Shown here one piece after another: positions 8,592-16,309 of a stretch of DNA of 64,000 nucleotides. This stretch comes from an uncultured Blautia sp. (GTDB lineage Bacteria > Bacillota > Clostridia > Lachnospirales > Lachnospiraceae). A program made the translations under genes and the position numbers. The notes beneath the pieces are model-generated. The model had not been told where the DNA came from and ran no database searches. It worked only from the letters and a program-made list of their open reading frames with translations. The stretch spans positions 1-64,000 of the forward strand of contig NZ_CAKRNY010000014.1 of the NCBI RefSeq assembly GCF_934371575.1, written 5' to 3'. Positions within the stretch are counted from its first letter, which is position 1. The number at the start of each line of letters is the position of its first letter.

Positions 8592-9378
8592 TGATGAGGA
8601 AAATATACGTTTTTTGCTATGTAATTTTCTGAAAAAGTTTGAAAGCGAGTTACAAATTGTCGGAACCTGTGATAACGGAGAAGAAGGTTTGGAATTGTGC
8701 AAGAAACTATCTCCGGACCTGATCATTTCTGATATCCGAATGCCCAAAATGTCTGGCCTTGAACTTCTTAGAAAAGTACGGGAAACGAATAAAAACTGTT
8801 TTTGCATTTTTGTCAGTGCATATACAGAATTTTCTTATGTGCAGGAAGCAATTAAAAATGGAGCTGTAGATTATATTTTAAAGCCTATTCAGGAGGAAGA
8901 GTTATATAAGATTATCGGGAAAGTGATAGGTGAGTGGAAAAAAAACAGAAATGAAAAGGAAAAAGTAAAATTACTTCAGAGTGAAGTGAAAAAATTAAAA
9001 AAGGAAAAGCAGATCGATTATAAAAGTGATTACGATTCAGAAAAATACAGTAAATCAGTCAGAAATGTGTTAAGTTATATTGAAGAAAATTATCATCAGG
9101 ATATTTCTCTGGAATCCGCCGCTACAGAGGTATTTATGAATAAAAATTATTTATCCAGTTTATTCTGTAATGAAATGGGCGTGGGATTTACAAAGTATCT
9201 TAGTGATTTTCGCTTGAAAAAGGCCAAGATCTTATTGAGAGAAACAGAATTAAATATAAATGAAATAGCGAATATGACAGGATTTGCAACAGCGAATTAT
9301 TTTGTCCGGGTGTTCAAAAAGCAGGAAAACTGTACCCCAAAAGAGTATAGGATTATGGAGGAGCGGAAACTTAAATGA
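8572..9378 (+). CDS. Response regulator with AraC-type DNA-binding domain, YesN type
   Basis: A 268-aa protein. The receiver domain has acidic residues DD at 7-8, phospho-acceptor D54 (SDIRMP), S82 and K104 (LKPIQ). A charged coiled linker (about 125-155) leads to an AraC-family double helix-turn-helix ending FVRVFKKQENCTPKEYR. It overlaps the kinase gene at its start, and its stop overlaps the GH127 start as ATGA. It likely activates the operon from an upstream promoter. Confidence 0.93.
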   Translation: MKVLIIDDEENIRFLLCNFLKKFESELQIVGTCDNGEEGLELCKKLSPDLIISDIRMPKMSGLELLRKVRETNKNCFCIFVSAYTEFSYVQEAIKNGAVDYILKPIQEEELYKIIGKVIGEWKKNRNEKEKVKLLQSEVKKLKKEKQIDYKSDYDSEKYSKSVRNVLSYIEENYHQDISLESAATEVFMNKNYLSSLFCNEMGVGFTKYLSDFRLKKAKILLRETELNINEIANMTGFATANYFVRVFKKQENCTPKEYRIMEERKLK

Positions 9379-11330
9379 AAGCACTGGAAATTGGAAATGT
9401 AAAAATTACAAGTGGGTTCTGGAAAGAATATCAGGAACTGATATTAAAAAAAGTAATCCCTTATCAGTGGGATATTTTGAATGATAAAGTAAAAGGAATC
9501 GAAAAAAGCCATGCTATAGATAACTTCCGAATTGCAGCTGGTATTTCAAATGATAAATTTTACGGAGAAGCATATCAGGACAGTGATTTGTACAAATGGC
9601 TAGAAGCTGTAGGAAACGCGCTACAGGTGGAAAATAATATTGAATTGGAAAAAAAGGCAGATGAGGTTATTGACCTTCTGGAAGGAGCTCAGGAAGAAGA
9701 TGGATACTTAAATACCTATTTTCAGCTTGTTGAGCCAGAGAAAAAATGGTCTAATATTTTAGAGTGCCATGAATTATATTGCGCAGGACATTTAATTGAG
9801 GCTGCTATAGCATATTACAAGGGAACAGGAAAAGATAAAATATTAAATATTGCCTGCAAGTTTGCAGATTGTATTAATGAGAAATTTGGACCGGAAGAGT
9901 GGAAGATGCATGGATATCCAGGGCATCAGGAGTTAGAACTTGCGTTGGTGAAACTGTACGATCTCACGAATGAAAATAAATATTTAAAATTAGCGGAATA
10001 TTTTATTGACATGCGTGGAACAAATCAATTTTTTGAAGAAGAATTTATAAAACGTAAACGAATTTGTCACTGGACAAAATGTAAAGTGGAAGAACCAAAT
10101 AGAAGATATAATCAATTTCCATATCAGGAGTATAATCAATTCCACCAACCGGTACGTATGCAAAAGAAAGCAACGGGGCATGCTGTCAGAGCGGTATATA
10201 TGTATACAGCAATGGCAGATCTGGCTTATCATAATGGAGATAGGGAATTGCTGGATAGTTGTAAAGCATTGTGGGATAATATTACGAATAAGCAGATTTA
10301 TATAAATGGAAGTATTGGTTCTACACCTTCCGGTGAAGCTTTTACGAAAGACTATGATCTTCCTAATGATACGAACTATTCGGAAACCTGTGCAGCTCTT
10401 GGAATGATCTTTTTTACGTTTAAAATGCTGCAGAATTTTGAACAGAGTTGTTATGCAGATACAATTGAATATATTTTTTATAATGCAGTATTATCAGGCC
10501 TTGGCCTGGACGGAGAACATTTCTTTTATGCGAATCCAATGGAGATGCTTCCCAGACGCAGCAAGGATAATCCGGAGAGGAATCATTTGAAATCCGTTCG
10601 GCAACAGTGGTATGCCTGTTCCTGCTGTCCACCCAATATTGCACGTACATTAGCAGGACTTGGGAAATACGTATATGGATTAGAAGAGGATGAAAGTATA
10701 CTGTATGTGAACCAGTTTATAAATAGTGAAGCTACTGTTGAAAGAAATGGAAAACAGTATCAGGTAAAATTAGAGACACAGTTTCCGTTAAACGGAATAA
10801 TCTCAATAACAGTCAGCGGCAAAGCTTGTAGTAAAATAGCTATTCGACATCCTGCCTGGTCTACTGGTGTCAAGGTAAAGAAAAACGGGCGAGAAATTTT
10901 CTGTGAGAGATCAGAATCTGGATATATTTTAATTGATTTAGATTCGCAGGAAAGTAATAGAATTGATTTGGATTTTCAGATGGAGCCAATTATCATAGCT
11001 GCGAATAGAAAAATCAGCTATGACGCAAGAAAAGCTGCAATTATTATGGGGCCTTTACTGTATTGTTTTGAGTCTATTGACAATGGAACTGAAATAGAAG
11101 AACTGGGCTTATATGCTCAGGGAGATCTTGAAACAAAGAGAAACAGTATTGCAGGAAAAGAAATTAATACAATATATGCAAAAGGTGCCAGAAGAAGAGA
11201 ACTGGCAGGAGATACACTTTATGGAGTGTATCAGGAAATGAAAGAAGATGTAAAGCTTACAGCGATACCCTATTTCCTTTGGAATAACCGTGGAGAGGGA
11301 GAAATGAAAGTGTGGATTCCAGTTGAATAA
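9375..11330 (+). CDS. GH127 beta-L-arabinofuranosidase (DUF1680 family)
   Basis: A 651-aa enzyme with the (alpha/alpha)6-barrel of GH127. The zinc/cysteine active site is complete: E337 and C339 in SETCAA, and C417 and C418 in CSCCPPN. These nearly coincide in numbering with Glu338/Cys340/Cys417/Cys418 of the characterised bifidobacterial HypBA1, where one cysteine is the nucleophile. No signal peptide, so it acts on imported oligosaccharide. It is translationally coupled to the response regulator (ATGA overlap). The likely product is L-arabinose from beta-L-arabinofuranosyl linkages as in plant hydroxyproline-rich glycoproteins. GH127 members with other specificities exist. Confidence 0.88.
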   Translation: MKALEIGNVKITSGFWKEYQELILKKVIPYQWDILNDKVKGIEKSHAIDNFRIAAGISNDKFYGEAYQDSDLYKWLEAVGNALQVENNIELEKKADEVIDLLEGAQEEDGYLNTYFQLVEPEKKWSNILECHELYCAGHLIEAAIAYYKGTGKDKILNIACKFADCINEKFGPEEWKMHGYPGHQELELALVKLYDLTNENKYLKLAEYFIDMRGTNQFFEEEFIKRKRICHWTKCKVEEPNRRYNQFPYQEYNQFHQPVRMQKKATGHAVRAVYMYTAMADLAYHNGDRELLDSCKALWDNITNKQIYINGSIGSTPSGEAFTKDYDLPNDTNYSETCAALGMIFFTFKMLQNFEQSCYADTIEYIFYNAVLSGLGLDGEHFFYANPMEMLPRRSKDNPERNHLKSVRQQWYACSCCPPNIARTLAGLGKYVYGLEEDESILYVNQFINSEATVERNGKQYQVKLETQFPLNGIISITVSGKACSKIAIRHPAWSTGVKVKKNGREIFCERSESGYILIDLDSQESNRIDLDFQMEPIIIAANRKISYDARKAAIIMGPLLYCFESIDNGTEIEELGLYAQGDLETKRNSIAGKEINTIYAKGARRRELAGDTLYGVYQEMKEDVKLTAIPYFLWNNRGEGEMKVWIPVE

Positions 11331-11460
11331 TTGTTCCTGCTTTTGAAATAATGATTATTGAGGGTACTAGACATCTCCTTTCTCACTTTGTATCATAATA
11401 TGCAAACTCACAGACAGTCACCTCCATACGCTATGGTTCATTTGAGTCATCTGCCGTATA
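11331..11460. other. Region after the sugar operon, no gene seen
   Basis: This is short non-coding sequence before a decayed LacI-type regulator gene. No clear terminator follows GH127. Confidence 0.4.
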
Positions 11461-11469
11461 CAGTGGCTG

Positions 11470-11865
11470 TTTGTGCATATTGGATGGGGGAATGGGATTT
11501 GTGAAGTTGCATCCAGCTATGATTATGATATCATGATTTGTATTGTGGAAGAGGATGGTTTATCTCGGCTTTAAAGACCGGAAGTAAATAGGAAGGTGGA
11601 TGGGATGATCTTGAGCCGTGCTCTGGAGAATTCCAGAACTCAGAAGTATCTGAAATCCTGTCAGGTACCTTTTGTGGTGATCGGACCGTGTAAAGATAGA
11701 GAAATTCCCTCTGTGGACAACGAGAACCAGAGAGCCAGCGAGGAAATGAGAAGCATTATGCTCATGAAGGGCAGCAGAAAGCTTTGGGAGCTTTTGGGCA
11801 AACAGACAGAAAAAGAAGGAGCATCATTAAGTTATCAGGTGGTTTTAAGAGAGTCAACACAATAA
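11470..11865 (+). pseudogene. LacI-family transcriptional regulator remnant with in-frame stop
   Basis: Reading one frame, about 11470-11865 encodes parts of the periplasmic-binding-like domain of a LacI regulator: CEVASSYDYDIMICIVEEDG, then a TAA at 11572-11574, then RPEVNRKVDGMILSRALEN and a segment PFVVIGPC with SVDNEN. These match the usual order of LacI effector domains. The DNA-binding N-terminus is missing and the end is scrambled after about KGSRKLWELL. The downstream piece can be read from a GTG at 11596, but it has no HTH. It may once have controlled the adjoining sugar operon. Confidence 0.75.
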
Positions 11866-11883
11866 AGAATGAACGAAATTATT

Positions 11884-11937
11884 GATTCCAGAACTGTACT
11901 AGGAAAATTTTGGTACTTCGGTTCTGAAATCTTTTTG
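11884..11937 (+). terminator. Imperfect hairpin followed by T run
   Basis: GATTCCAGAACTGTA pairs imperfectly with TACTTCGGTTCTGAAATC across a 15-nt loop and is followed by TTTTTG. It may be the terminator of the former LacI gene. Confidence 0.45.
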
Positions 11938-12005
11938 TTTGCCCGTCTATGTGTTAACTTCCAATTGTAGGTTATAATGGGTAAATTTCTTGACATAAAT
12001 ATAAA

Positions 12006-12034
12006 TTGAAAATATATCAAAAATAGAGTATAAT
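12006..12034 (+). promoter_or_regulatory. Sigma-A promoter of the Phd/RelE operon
   Basis: TTGAAA (12006-12011), a 17-nt spacer and TATAAT (12029-12034) lie 35 nt before the antitoxin start. The -10 is inside the small palindrome TATAATTATA, a plausible autoregulatory operator. Confidence 0.7.
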
Positions 12035-12068
12035 TATATCATAGAAAAGATATGAAAGGAGGACGAAA

Positions 12069-12335
12069 ATGATTATCAAAGCATCAGCAGCACTGCGAAA
12101 TGATTATGCTTCAATTTCCAATTTAGCGAAAGAGAGCAATGAACCAATTTATATCACCAAAAATGGCGAGGGTGATATGGTTCTTATGAGCATTGACGCA
12201 TATGAAAAGCGAGAACAGTTACTTCAGTTACGTGCCAAGGTACTGCAGGCTGAGCAGGAAAGAATAGATGGTGCCCCGACTATGAGTGTAGCTGAAGCAC
12301 GAAAAAAATTAAGAGAGCGACTCAGTGAGCTGTAG
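12069..12335 (+). CDS. Type II antitoxin, Phd/YefM family
   Basis: An 88-aa protein. The N-terminal Phd fold (SAALRNDYASISNLAKE then PIYITKNG and VLMSIDAYE) binds DNA and dimerises. The charged C-terminal tail (about 55-88) is the usual toxin-binding segment. AAAGGAGG precedes the ATG. The stop overlaps the toxin start by 11 nt, the standard translational coupling of such pairs. Expected to repress its own promoter. Confidence 0.92.
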   Translation: MIIKASAALRNDYASISNLAKESNEPIYITKNGEGDMVLMSIDAYEKREQLLQLRAKVLQAEQERIDGAPTMSVAEARKKLRERLSEL

Positions 12336-12630
12336 AGTTGAGATTCTTCCATCAGCCTGGGAGGACTTAAAACAGATTGAAGATTATTATGCTTTAAATT
12401 TTGACGTTGAGACAGCACTTAAAGTGAGCGACCATATTTTAGATACCATAGAGCGTCTGCAAGATTTCTCTGATTTAGGATCATACATATCAGATATCTG
12501 GTTAAATGAGCGTGGCTATAAAATGGTCATTTGCAAAAAGCATGTAGTTATATACAGGAAAATACATGAATGTATCTACGTTTATCATATTGCAGATACA
12601 CAGACGGATTACACCAAATTATTTAAATAA
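12325..12630 (+). CDS. Type II toxin, RelE/ParE superfamily
   Basis: A 101-aa protein starting at GTG 12325 inside the antitoxin gene. It has the RelE/ParE pattern: beta strand VEILPSAWEDLKQIEDYY, paired helices, then the C-terminal strands YKMVICKKHVVIYRK and YVYHIADTQTDY. Such toxins are mRNA endonucleases (RelE) or gyrase poisons (ParE). The sequence does not let me decide which. The pair appears intact. Confidence 0.9.
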   Translation: MSCRVEILPSAWEDLKQIEDYYALNFDVETALKVSDHILDTIERLQDFSDLGSYISDIWLNERGYKMVICKKHVVIYRKIHECIYVYHIADTQTDYTKLFK

Positions 12631-12707
12631 TATATATGTAAAAAGTTATCGCAGGAATGTAGCACCGTATTCTGCAGCAGGCAAGTATTACTAATAGTGG
12701 GGACAAC

Positions 12708-12760
12708 TATTATTAAAATACAACCAGAGAAAATTCAGATATTGAGGTACCGATCATATC
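12708..12760 (+). pseudogene. Short remnant of an MNT nucleotidyltransferase gene
   Basis: 17 nt at 12708-12724 (tattattaaaatacaac) are identical to the leader at 418-434 of the first MNT remnant. They are followed at once by GAAAATTCAGATATTGA, which matches the ENSDID metal-binding codons at about 581-597. It looks like a leader joined to an internal piece by deletion. Confidence 0.6.
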
Positions 12761-12795
12761 AAAGTGTTTCAATAAAATGAAGGGAGAATGAACTC

Positions 12796-13422
12796 ATGGA
12801 TATCAACATGAAAAAACGAAATGAAGTATTAGCTCAAACGGTGATCAAAGGCCTTGAATCCCGTAATATGAAAGGTTATTATGCGGAAGACAGGGAAGCT
12901 GCTGTAAAGCAGGCTTTGGAGTTGATTCCGGAAGGTAGCAGCATAGCTATGGGAGGTTGTACAAGTGCACATGAAGTTGGTCTGATTAAGGCTTTGGAAG
13001 AGGGAAATTATAATTATATTAACCGTGCGAATATGTCTCCAAGGGATGGGCTTATGGCAGCTTATGATGCGGATGTATTTCTTTCAAGTGCAAATGCAAT
13101 TACAAGTGATGGAATTATGGTCAATATTGACGGAAATTCCAATCGAGTATCCTGTATTGCCCAGGGTCCGCGAAAAGTAGTTTTTATTGTTGGAATGAAT
13201 AAAGTCTGTTCAGATCTGGATGCGGCAATGAAACGTGCCAGAAATGTGGCTGCTCCAGCAAATGCACAGCGGTTTGAAGTGAAGACACCTTGTAAGGAAA
13301 CTGGCAAATGTTTTGATTGTAAATCTCCTGATACAATTTGCTGTCAATTTCTGATTACAAGATATTCACGTCATGAAGGCAGAATACATGTAATCCTTGT
13401 AAATGATATGCTCGGACTTTGA
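12796..13422 (+). CDS. LUD-domain protein (LutC/YkgG-like, DUF162)
   Basis: A 208-aa single-domain LUD protein. It carries the conserved pattern IPEGSSIAMGGCTSAHEVGL, the SSANAITSDG motif and IAQGPRKVVFIVGMNKV. LUD proteins are related to the LutC subunit of lactate utilisation, but stand-alone copies are common in Lachnospiraceae and their reaction is unknown. GAAGGGAG precedes the start. Monocistronic, ending at a strong bidirectional terminator. Confidence 0.85.
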   Translation: MDINMKKRNEVLAQTVIKGLESRNMKGYYAEDREAAVKQALELIPEGSSIAMGGCTSAHEVGLIKALEEGNYNYINRANMSPRDGLMAAYDADVFLSSANAITSDGIMVNIDGNSNRVSCIAQGPRKVVFIVGMNKVCSDLDAAMKRARNVAAPANAQRFEVKTPCKETGKCFDCKSPDTICCQFLITRYSRHEGRIHVILVNDMLGL

Positions 13423-13444
13423 CACGAATAGAAGCGTATAGAAT

Positions 13445-13488
13445 AAAGACCAGAGGCAGTCAGCTGTAAGACTGACACTCTGGTCTTT
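13445..13488. terminator. Bidirectional terminator between convergent genes
   Basis: An 11-bp perfect outer stem (aaagaccagag / ctctggtcttt) has an inner GTCAG/CTGAC stem. It serves the LUD gene and the convergent membrane protein gene. Confidence 0.85.
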
Positions 13489-13536
13489 AACTTTAATTCT
13501 ACAGGGACTTTGATGAAAGGAATTATAGTATAAAAA

Positions 13537-13989
13537 CTATTTATCTGCGCCATAGTACAGATCATTTCCAAATCCCAGAATCAGTATAAAAATTGGCTGC
13601 AAAAAGATCAGACCAATTGCAAATCCAGTTCCTCTTCCGAAGGCTCTAGCAAGTTTAACGCTATACATAATTCCAATGATTCCTGTGATAATTCGAATCA
13701 GAGAAACGATCAGAAGAAGCATTACGCTGTCTCCTGCAGGATTAGCGTAATTTTCAATCCAGGAAGCTACAAAACCAAGAATCAGAGTCAGCCAGAAATA
13801 TCCTGTCTGCCATGCAATCTTGTAGGAAACATAATCGCCATAAATAGGAATGATACTTTTCCATCCTTCTTCACCTGCTTTAGTAAAAATTCTCCAGTTA
13901 GCAATAACCTGAAGAATCCACCAGCCAAAAGCAAGCAGCATATAAAATCCACCTAATAGCATAAGGCTGCTGATCGCAAGAAATCCCAT
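13537..13989 (-). CDS. Integral membrane protein, DUF5684-like
   Basis: A 150-aa protein with four hydrophobic segments. The signature ANWRIFTKAGEEGWKSIIPIYG after the first TM is characteristic of the DUF5684 family, which is sometimes mis-annotated as signal peptidase I. No catalytic Ser/Lys dyad of signal peptidases is visible. Function unknown. Monocistronic, with an AGGAGAG RBS. Confidence 0.8.
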   Translation of the reverse strand: MGFLAISSLMLLGGFYMLLAFGWWILQVIANWRIFTKAGEEGWKSIIPIYGDYVSYKIAWQTGYFWLTLILGFVASWIENYANPAGDSVMLLLIVSLIRIITGIIGIMYSVKLARAFGRGTGFAIGLIFLQPIFILILGFGNDLYYGADK

Positions 13990-14233
13990 ACTTAAACTCT
14001 CCTTTCTGTTTGTGTTTTAGAACTCTGTTATGATCATTAAAGCACATTTTTTTGTACATGTCAAAGCAACTTTGGTATAGCAAAAAAGAATAATCTGTCT
14101 ATTATTTGTCGAATTATGGCGGAAGTTGTCGGACGATTTTTGTTGCAAAATACAGGTATAATAAGTAGAATAATGACGGAAAATGTTACTAATGAATTAT
14201 GATCTATGAGTACGTATCAGGAGGAAAACGATA

Positions 14234-14521
14234 ATGGAAATGACAACAAAGATGATGATGCTTCAGAACATTGAAAAAATGGTGGAGCAGCGTAGAGTGA
14301 ATGAAAATGATTCTTATATCAGACAGGACAATGAGGATTTGAAATATCTGGAAAGCCGTTATGATCAGCTTCAATTATCACATTCTATGAAGCGCATAAT
14401 TGACGATTATATAGCCTGCCTGCAGACCAGAGATGAAAGGTATTCTGATCTGTCTTATATGGCAGGGGTAAGGGATACTATAAATTTACTGCAGGGAATG
14501 GGAATGGTGGTATCTGCTTAA
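14234..14521 (+). CDS. Conserved small hypothetical protein (95 aa)
   Basis: A cytoplasmic, mostly helical protein: MEMTTKMMMLQNIEKMVEQRR, then YIRQDNEDLKYLESRYDQLQ and LSYMAGVRDTINLLQGMG. CAGGAGG precedes the ATG and a TATAAT lies at 14157-14162. The style (two amphipathic helical segments and a conserved AG-x-RD near the end) resembles small uncharacterised Lachnospiraceae proteins. I cannot assign a function. Confidence 0.7.
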   Translation: MEMTTKMMMLQNIEKMVEQRRVNENDSYIRQDNEDLKYLESRYDQLQLSHSMKRIIDDYIACLQTRDERYSDLSYMAGVRDTINLLQGMGMVVSA

Positions 14522-14543
14522 GACAGTAGAGTTTCTGATTTTG

Positions 14544-15110
14544 TTAATGCAGCATTTTATCCAGACATTCCACAATCAGCCTGACATTTTTCAGTGCACC
14601 TATTGTATCACCCTTTTGCTCCAGAGAATGATTGCAGTTTTCAAAAATCCCACCGGTTTTATCCGGGAAATTTCTTGCGGCAGCGCGGAGCTTGGATTCA
14701 GGCAGATATGGATCAGCGGTTCCGGCAAAGAAAAGGCCGTTGACATCGGAAAGATAGCGCAGCGTGGAGGGGATGGGAGTTATGAGGAACTGATGAATTT
14801 TTCCTTTCAGCTGCAGAGCTGTTTCCAGTTGGCAGGCAATGGTGGTGCCAATACTTTTTGAAATAAAAATAATATCATCGTATTCAGTGAAAGGGACGCT
14901 TTCCAGCTGGGAAAGCGTTCTTTTTGCTGCAAGTTTAATAATCGGTTCCAGTTCAGCCGGGGTTCGCCCGTGGAAAGTGTGGATGTCCTGCCCATAGTCA
15001 AGACGGATGATCTCATATCCATGTTCTGCAGCCATGGAAGTCGTATAATAGAGAAGTGGTTTGGAGCAGGTATATCCTACGCCCGGGAAAATGACGGCAA
15101 GTTTTTTCAT
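14544..15110 (-). CDS. Small alpha/beta hydrolase
   Basis: A 188-aa compact alpha/beta-hydrolase-like protein. The start IFPGVGYTCSKPLLYY gives the oxyanion strand. The nucleophile elbow is ISKSIGT (S-x-S-x-G variant). The acidic residue is in GTADPYLP and the C-terminal His in NCNHSLE, so a complete Ser-Asp-His set is visible. No signal peptide. Substrate unknown. It is convergent with the small hypothetical gene upstream (23 nt apart). Confidence 0.8.
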   Translation of the reverse strand: MKKLAVIFPGVGYTCSKPLLYYTTSMAAEHGYEIIRLDYGQDIHTFHGRTPAELEPIIKLAAKRTLSQLESVPFTEYDDIIFISKSIGTTIACQLETALQLKGKIHQFLITPIPSTLRYLSDVNGLFFAGTADPYLPESKLRAAARNFPDKTGGIFENCNHSLEQKGDTIGALKNVRLIVECLDKMLH

Positions 15111-15280
15111 AGTGGGTACCTCGCTTGAATCAAAAATAGAAAGTTGTTGTTAGAAATTCTTTCATTTATAAGTCGTTCAATGTTTACTTAAATTTATTAT
15201 ATACTTGTTTCACAAAAAATGTAAAGAAATGGCGGAAAGAATTATAGTGAATTATCTGTGAAGATGTGATAGAATCGTTA

Positions 15281-15294
15281 GAGCGTGTTTGAAA
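15281..15294 (+). repeat. Copy of the GCGTGTTTGAAA short repeat
   Basis: GAGCGTGTTTGAAA is the core of a repeat also found at 24657-24703 (as inverted pair), 34960-34981 and about 56172-56190. Confidence 0.55.
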
Positions 15295-15337
15295 CAAAAA
15301 GCGACGGCATTGACTGGTAGAGTAAAGGAGCAAAATT

Positions 15338-16069
15338 ATGAAATTATTAATTGTACGCCATGGCGATCCGGATTATGATATAGATTCCCTTACAGAAAAA
15401 GGCTGGAAAGAGGTGGAGTATCTTTCACAGAGGCTTTCCAAATTGGAGGTGAAAGCTTTTTATGTATCTCCGCTTGGAAGAGCTAAGGATACAGCGGCAC
15501 CGACTTTGAAAAAAATGGGAAGGACAGCTATAGAGTGTGAATGGCTGAAGGAGTTTCCATGCCAGATCTGGCGCCCGGATGTAAAAGATAAGAAGATTAT
15601 TGCATGGGACTGGCTGCCTCAGGATTGGATGGCTGATGAGAGATTTTTCCAGTACGATCACTGGTTTGAAAATAATGCCATGCAGGAAGGACATGTGAAG
15701 GAAGAGTATGACCGTGTGATCGGAGAGTTTGACAAGCTTCTGGCGAAGCATGGATATGAGCGGAACGGCCATTATTATAAAGTAAATGAGGAGAATAATG
15801 ATACCATCATTTTCTTCTGTCATTTCGGTCTGGAATGTGTGCTTCTCAGTCATTTGCTGAATATATCGCCTATGGTATTATGGCATGGCTGCGTAGCAGC
15901 GCCTTCTTCCGTGACAACCTTGACAACAGAAGAACGCCGCCAGGGGATTGCAGCTTTTCGCATGAGTTCCTTTGGTGATATTTCTCATCTATATGCGAAT
16001 AATGAGCCACCGGCATTTGCAGCAAGATTCTGCGAAGCTTATGGAAACCAGGACGAGAGACATGACTGA
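15338..16069 (+). CDS. Histidine phosphatase superfamily protein
   Basis: A 243-aa protein with the phosphohistidine motif RHG (LIVRHGDPDYD, residues 6-8). The second active-site histidine is in IIFFCHFGLE, with a conserved S-P-L-G-R-A-x-D-T segment. The family includes phosphoglycerate mutases and many phosphatases. The insertion around 65-110 with several Trp residues is unusual but seen in Lachnospiraceae homologues. Substrate unknown. AAAGGAG RBS. Confidence 0.88.
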   Translation: MKLLIVRHGDPDYDIDSLTEKGWKEVEYLSQRLSKLEVKAFYVSPLGRAKDTAAPTLKKMGRTAIECEWLKEFPCQIWRPDVKDKKIIAWDWLPQDWMADERFFQYDHWFENNAMQEGHVKEEYDRVIGEFDKLLAKHGYERNGHYYKVNEENNDTIIFFCHFGLECVLLSHLLNISPMVLWHGCVAAPSSVTTLTTEERRQGIAAFRMSSFGDISHLYANNEPPAFAARFCEAYGNQDERHD

Positions 16070-16161
16070 TAGATGAATGATAATGACTTTGTCTGTGGTT
16101 ACGAATTGGTTATTTTCATTTTATAATTTTTATAAAATTATTAGAATTTGGACAAATATCT

Positions 16162-16212
16162 CTCACATTTGTGAGGTATGATATATACATCTTAAGAGAT
16201 AGAGCTCTTAAG
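16162..16212. promoter_or_regulatory. Two palindromes upstream of the PF09818 ATPase
   Basis: CTCACA-TT-TGTGAG (16162-16175) is a compact operator-like inverted repeat. CTTAAGAG-ATAGAG-CTCTTAAG (16191-16212) is an 8-bp perfect hairpin followed by A's, not T's, so it is not a terminator. Their function is unknown. Confidence 0.45.
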
Positions 16213-16248
16213 AAAAAAACTCTTTCCTTTCCCTAAAAATGTATAAAT

Positions 16249-16292
16249 AAACCACCGTCTGTTGGCAAGAACGCTGACTGGGCGGTGGTTTT
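16249..16292 (+). promoter_or_regulatory. Leader hairpin with T run, possible attenuator
   Basis: AAACCACCG (16249-16257) pairs with CGGTGGTTT (16283-16291) across a 25-nt loop, ending in TTTT about 20 nt before the ATPase start. It could be a terminator of an upstream leader. Confidence 0.5.
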
Positions 16293-16309
16293 ACGTTGTG
16301 GAGGTAATT

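Noticed and set aside
14541..14861. Plus-strand frame opposite the alpha/beta hydrolase
   Set aside because: The minus-strand gene has a complete Ser-Asp-His set and an RBS; this is its shadow.
16191..16212. CTTAAGAG hairpin considered as a terminator
   Set aside because: No T run follows on either strand in the right place.
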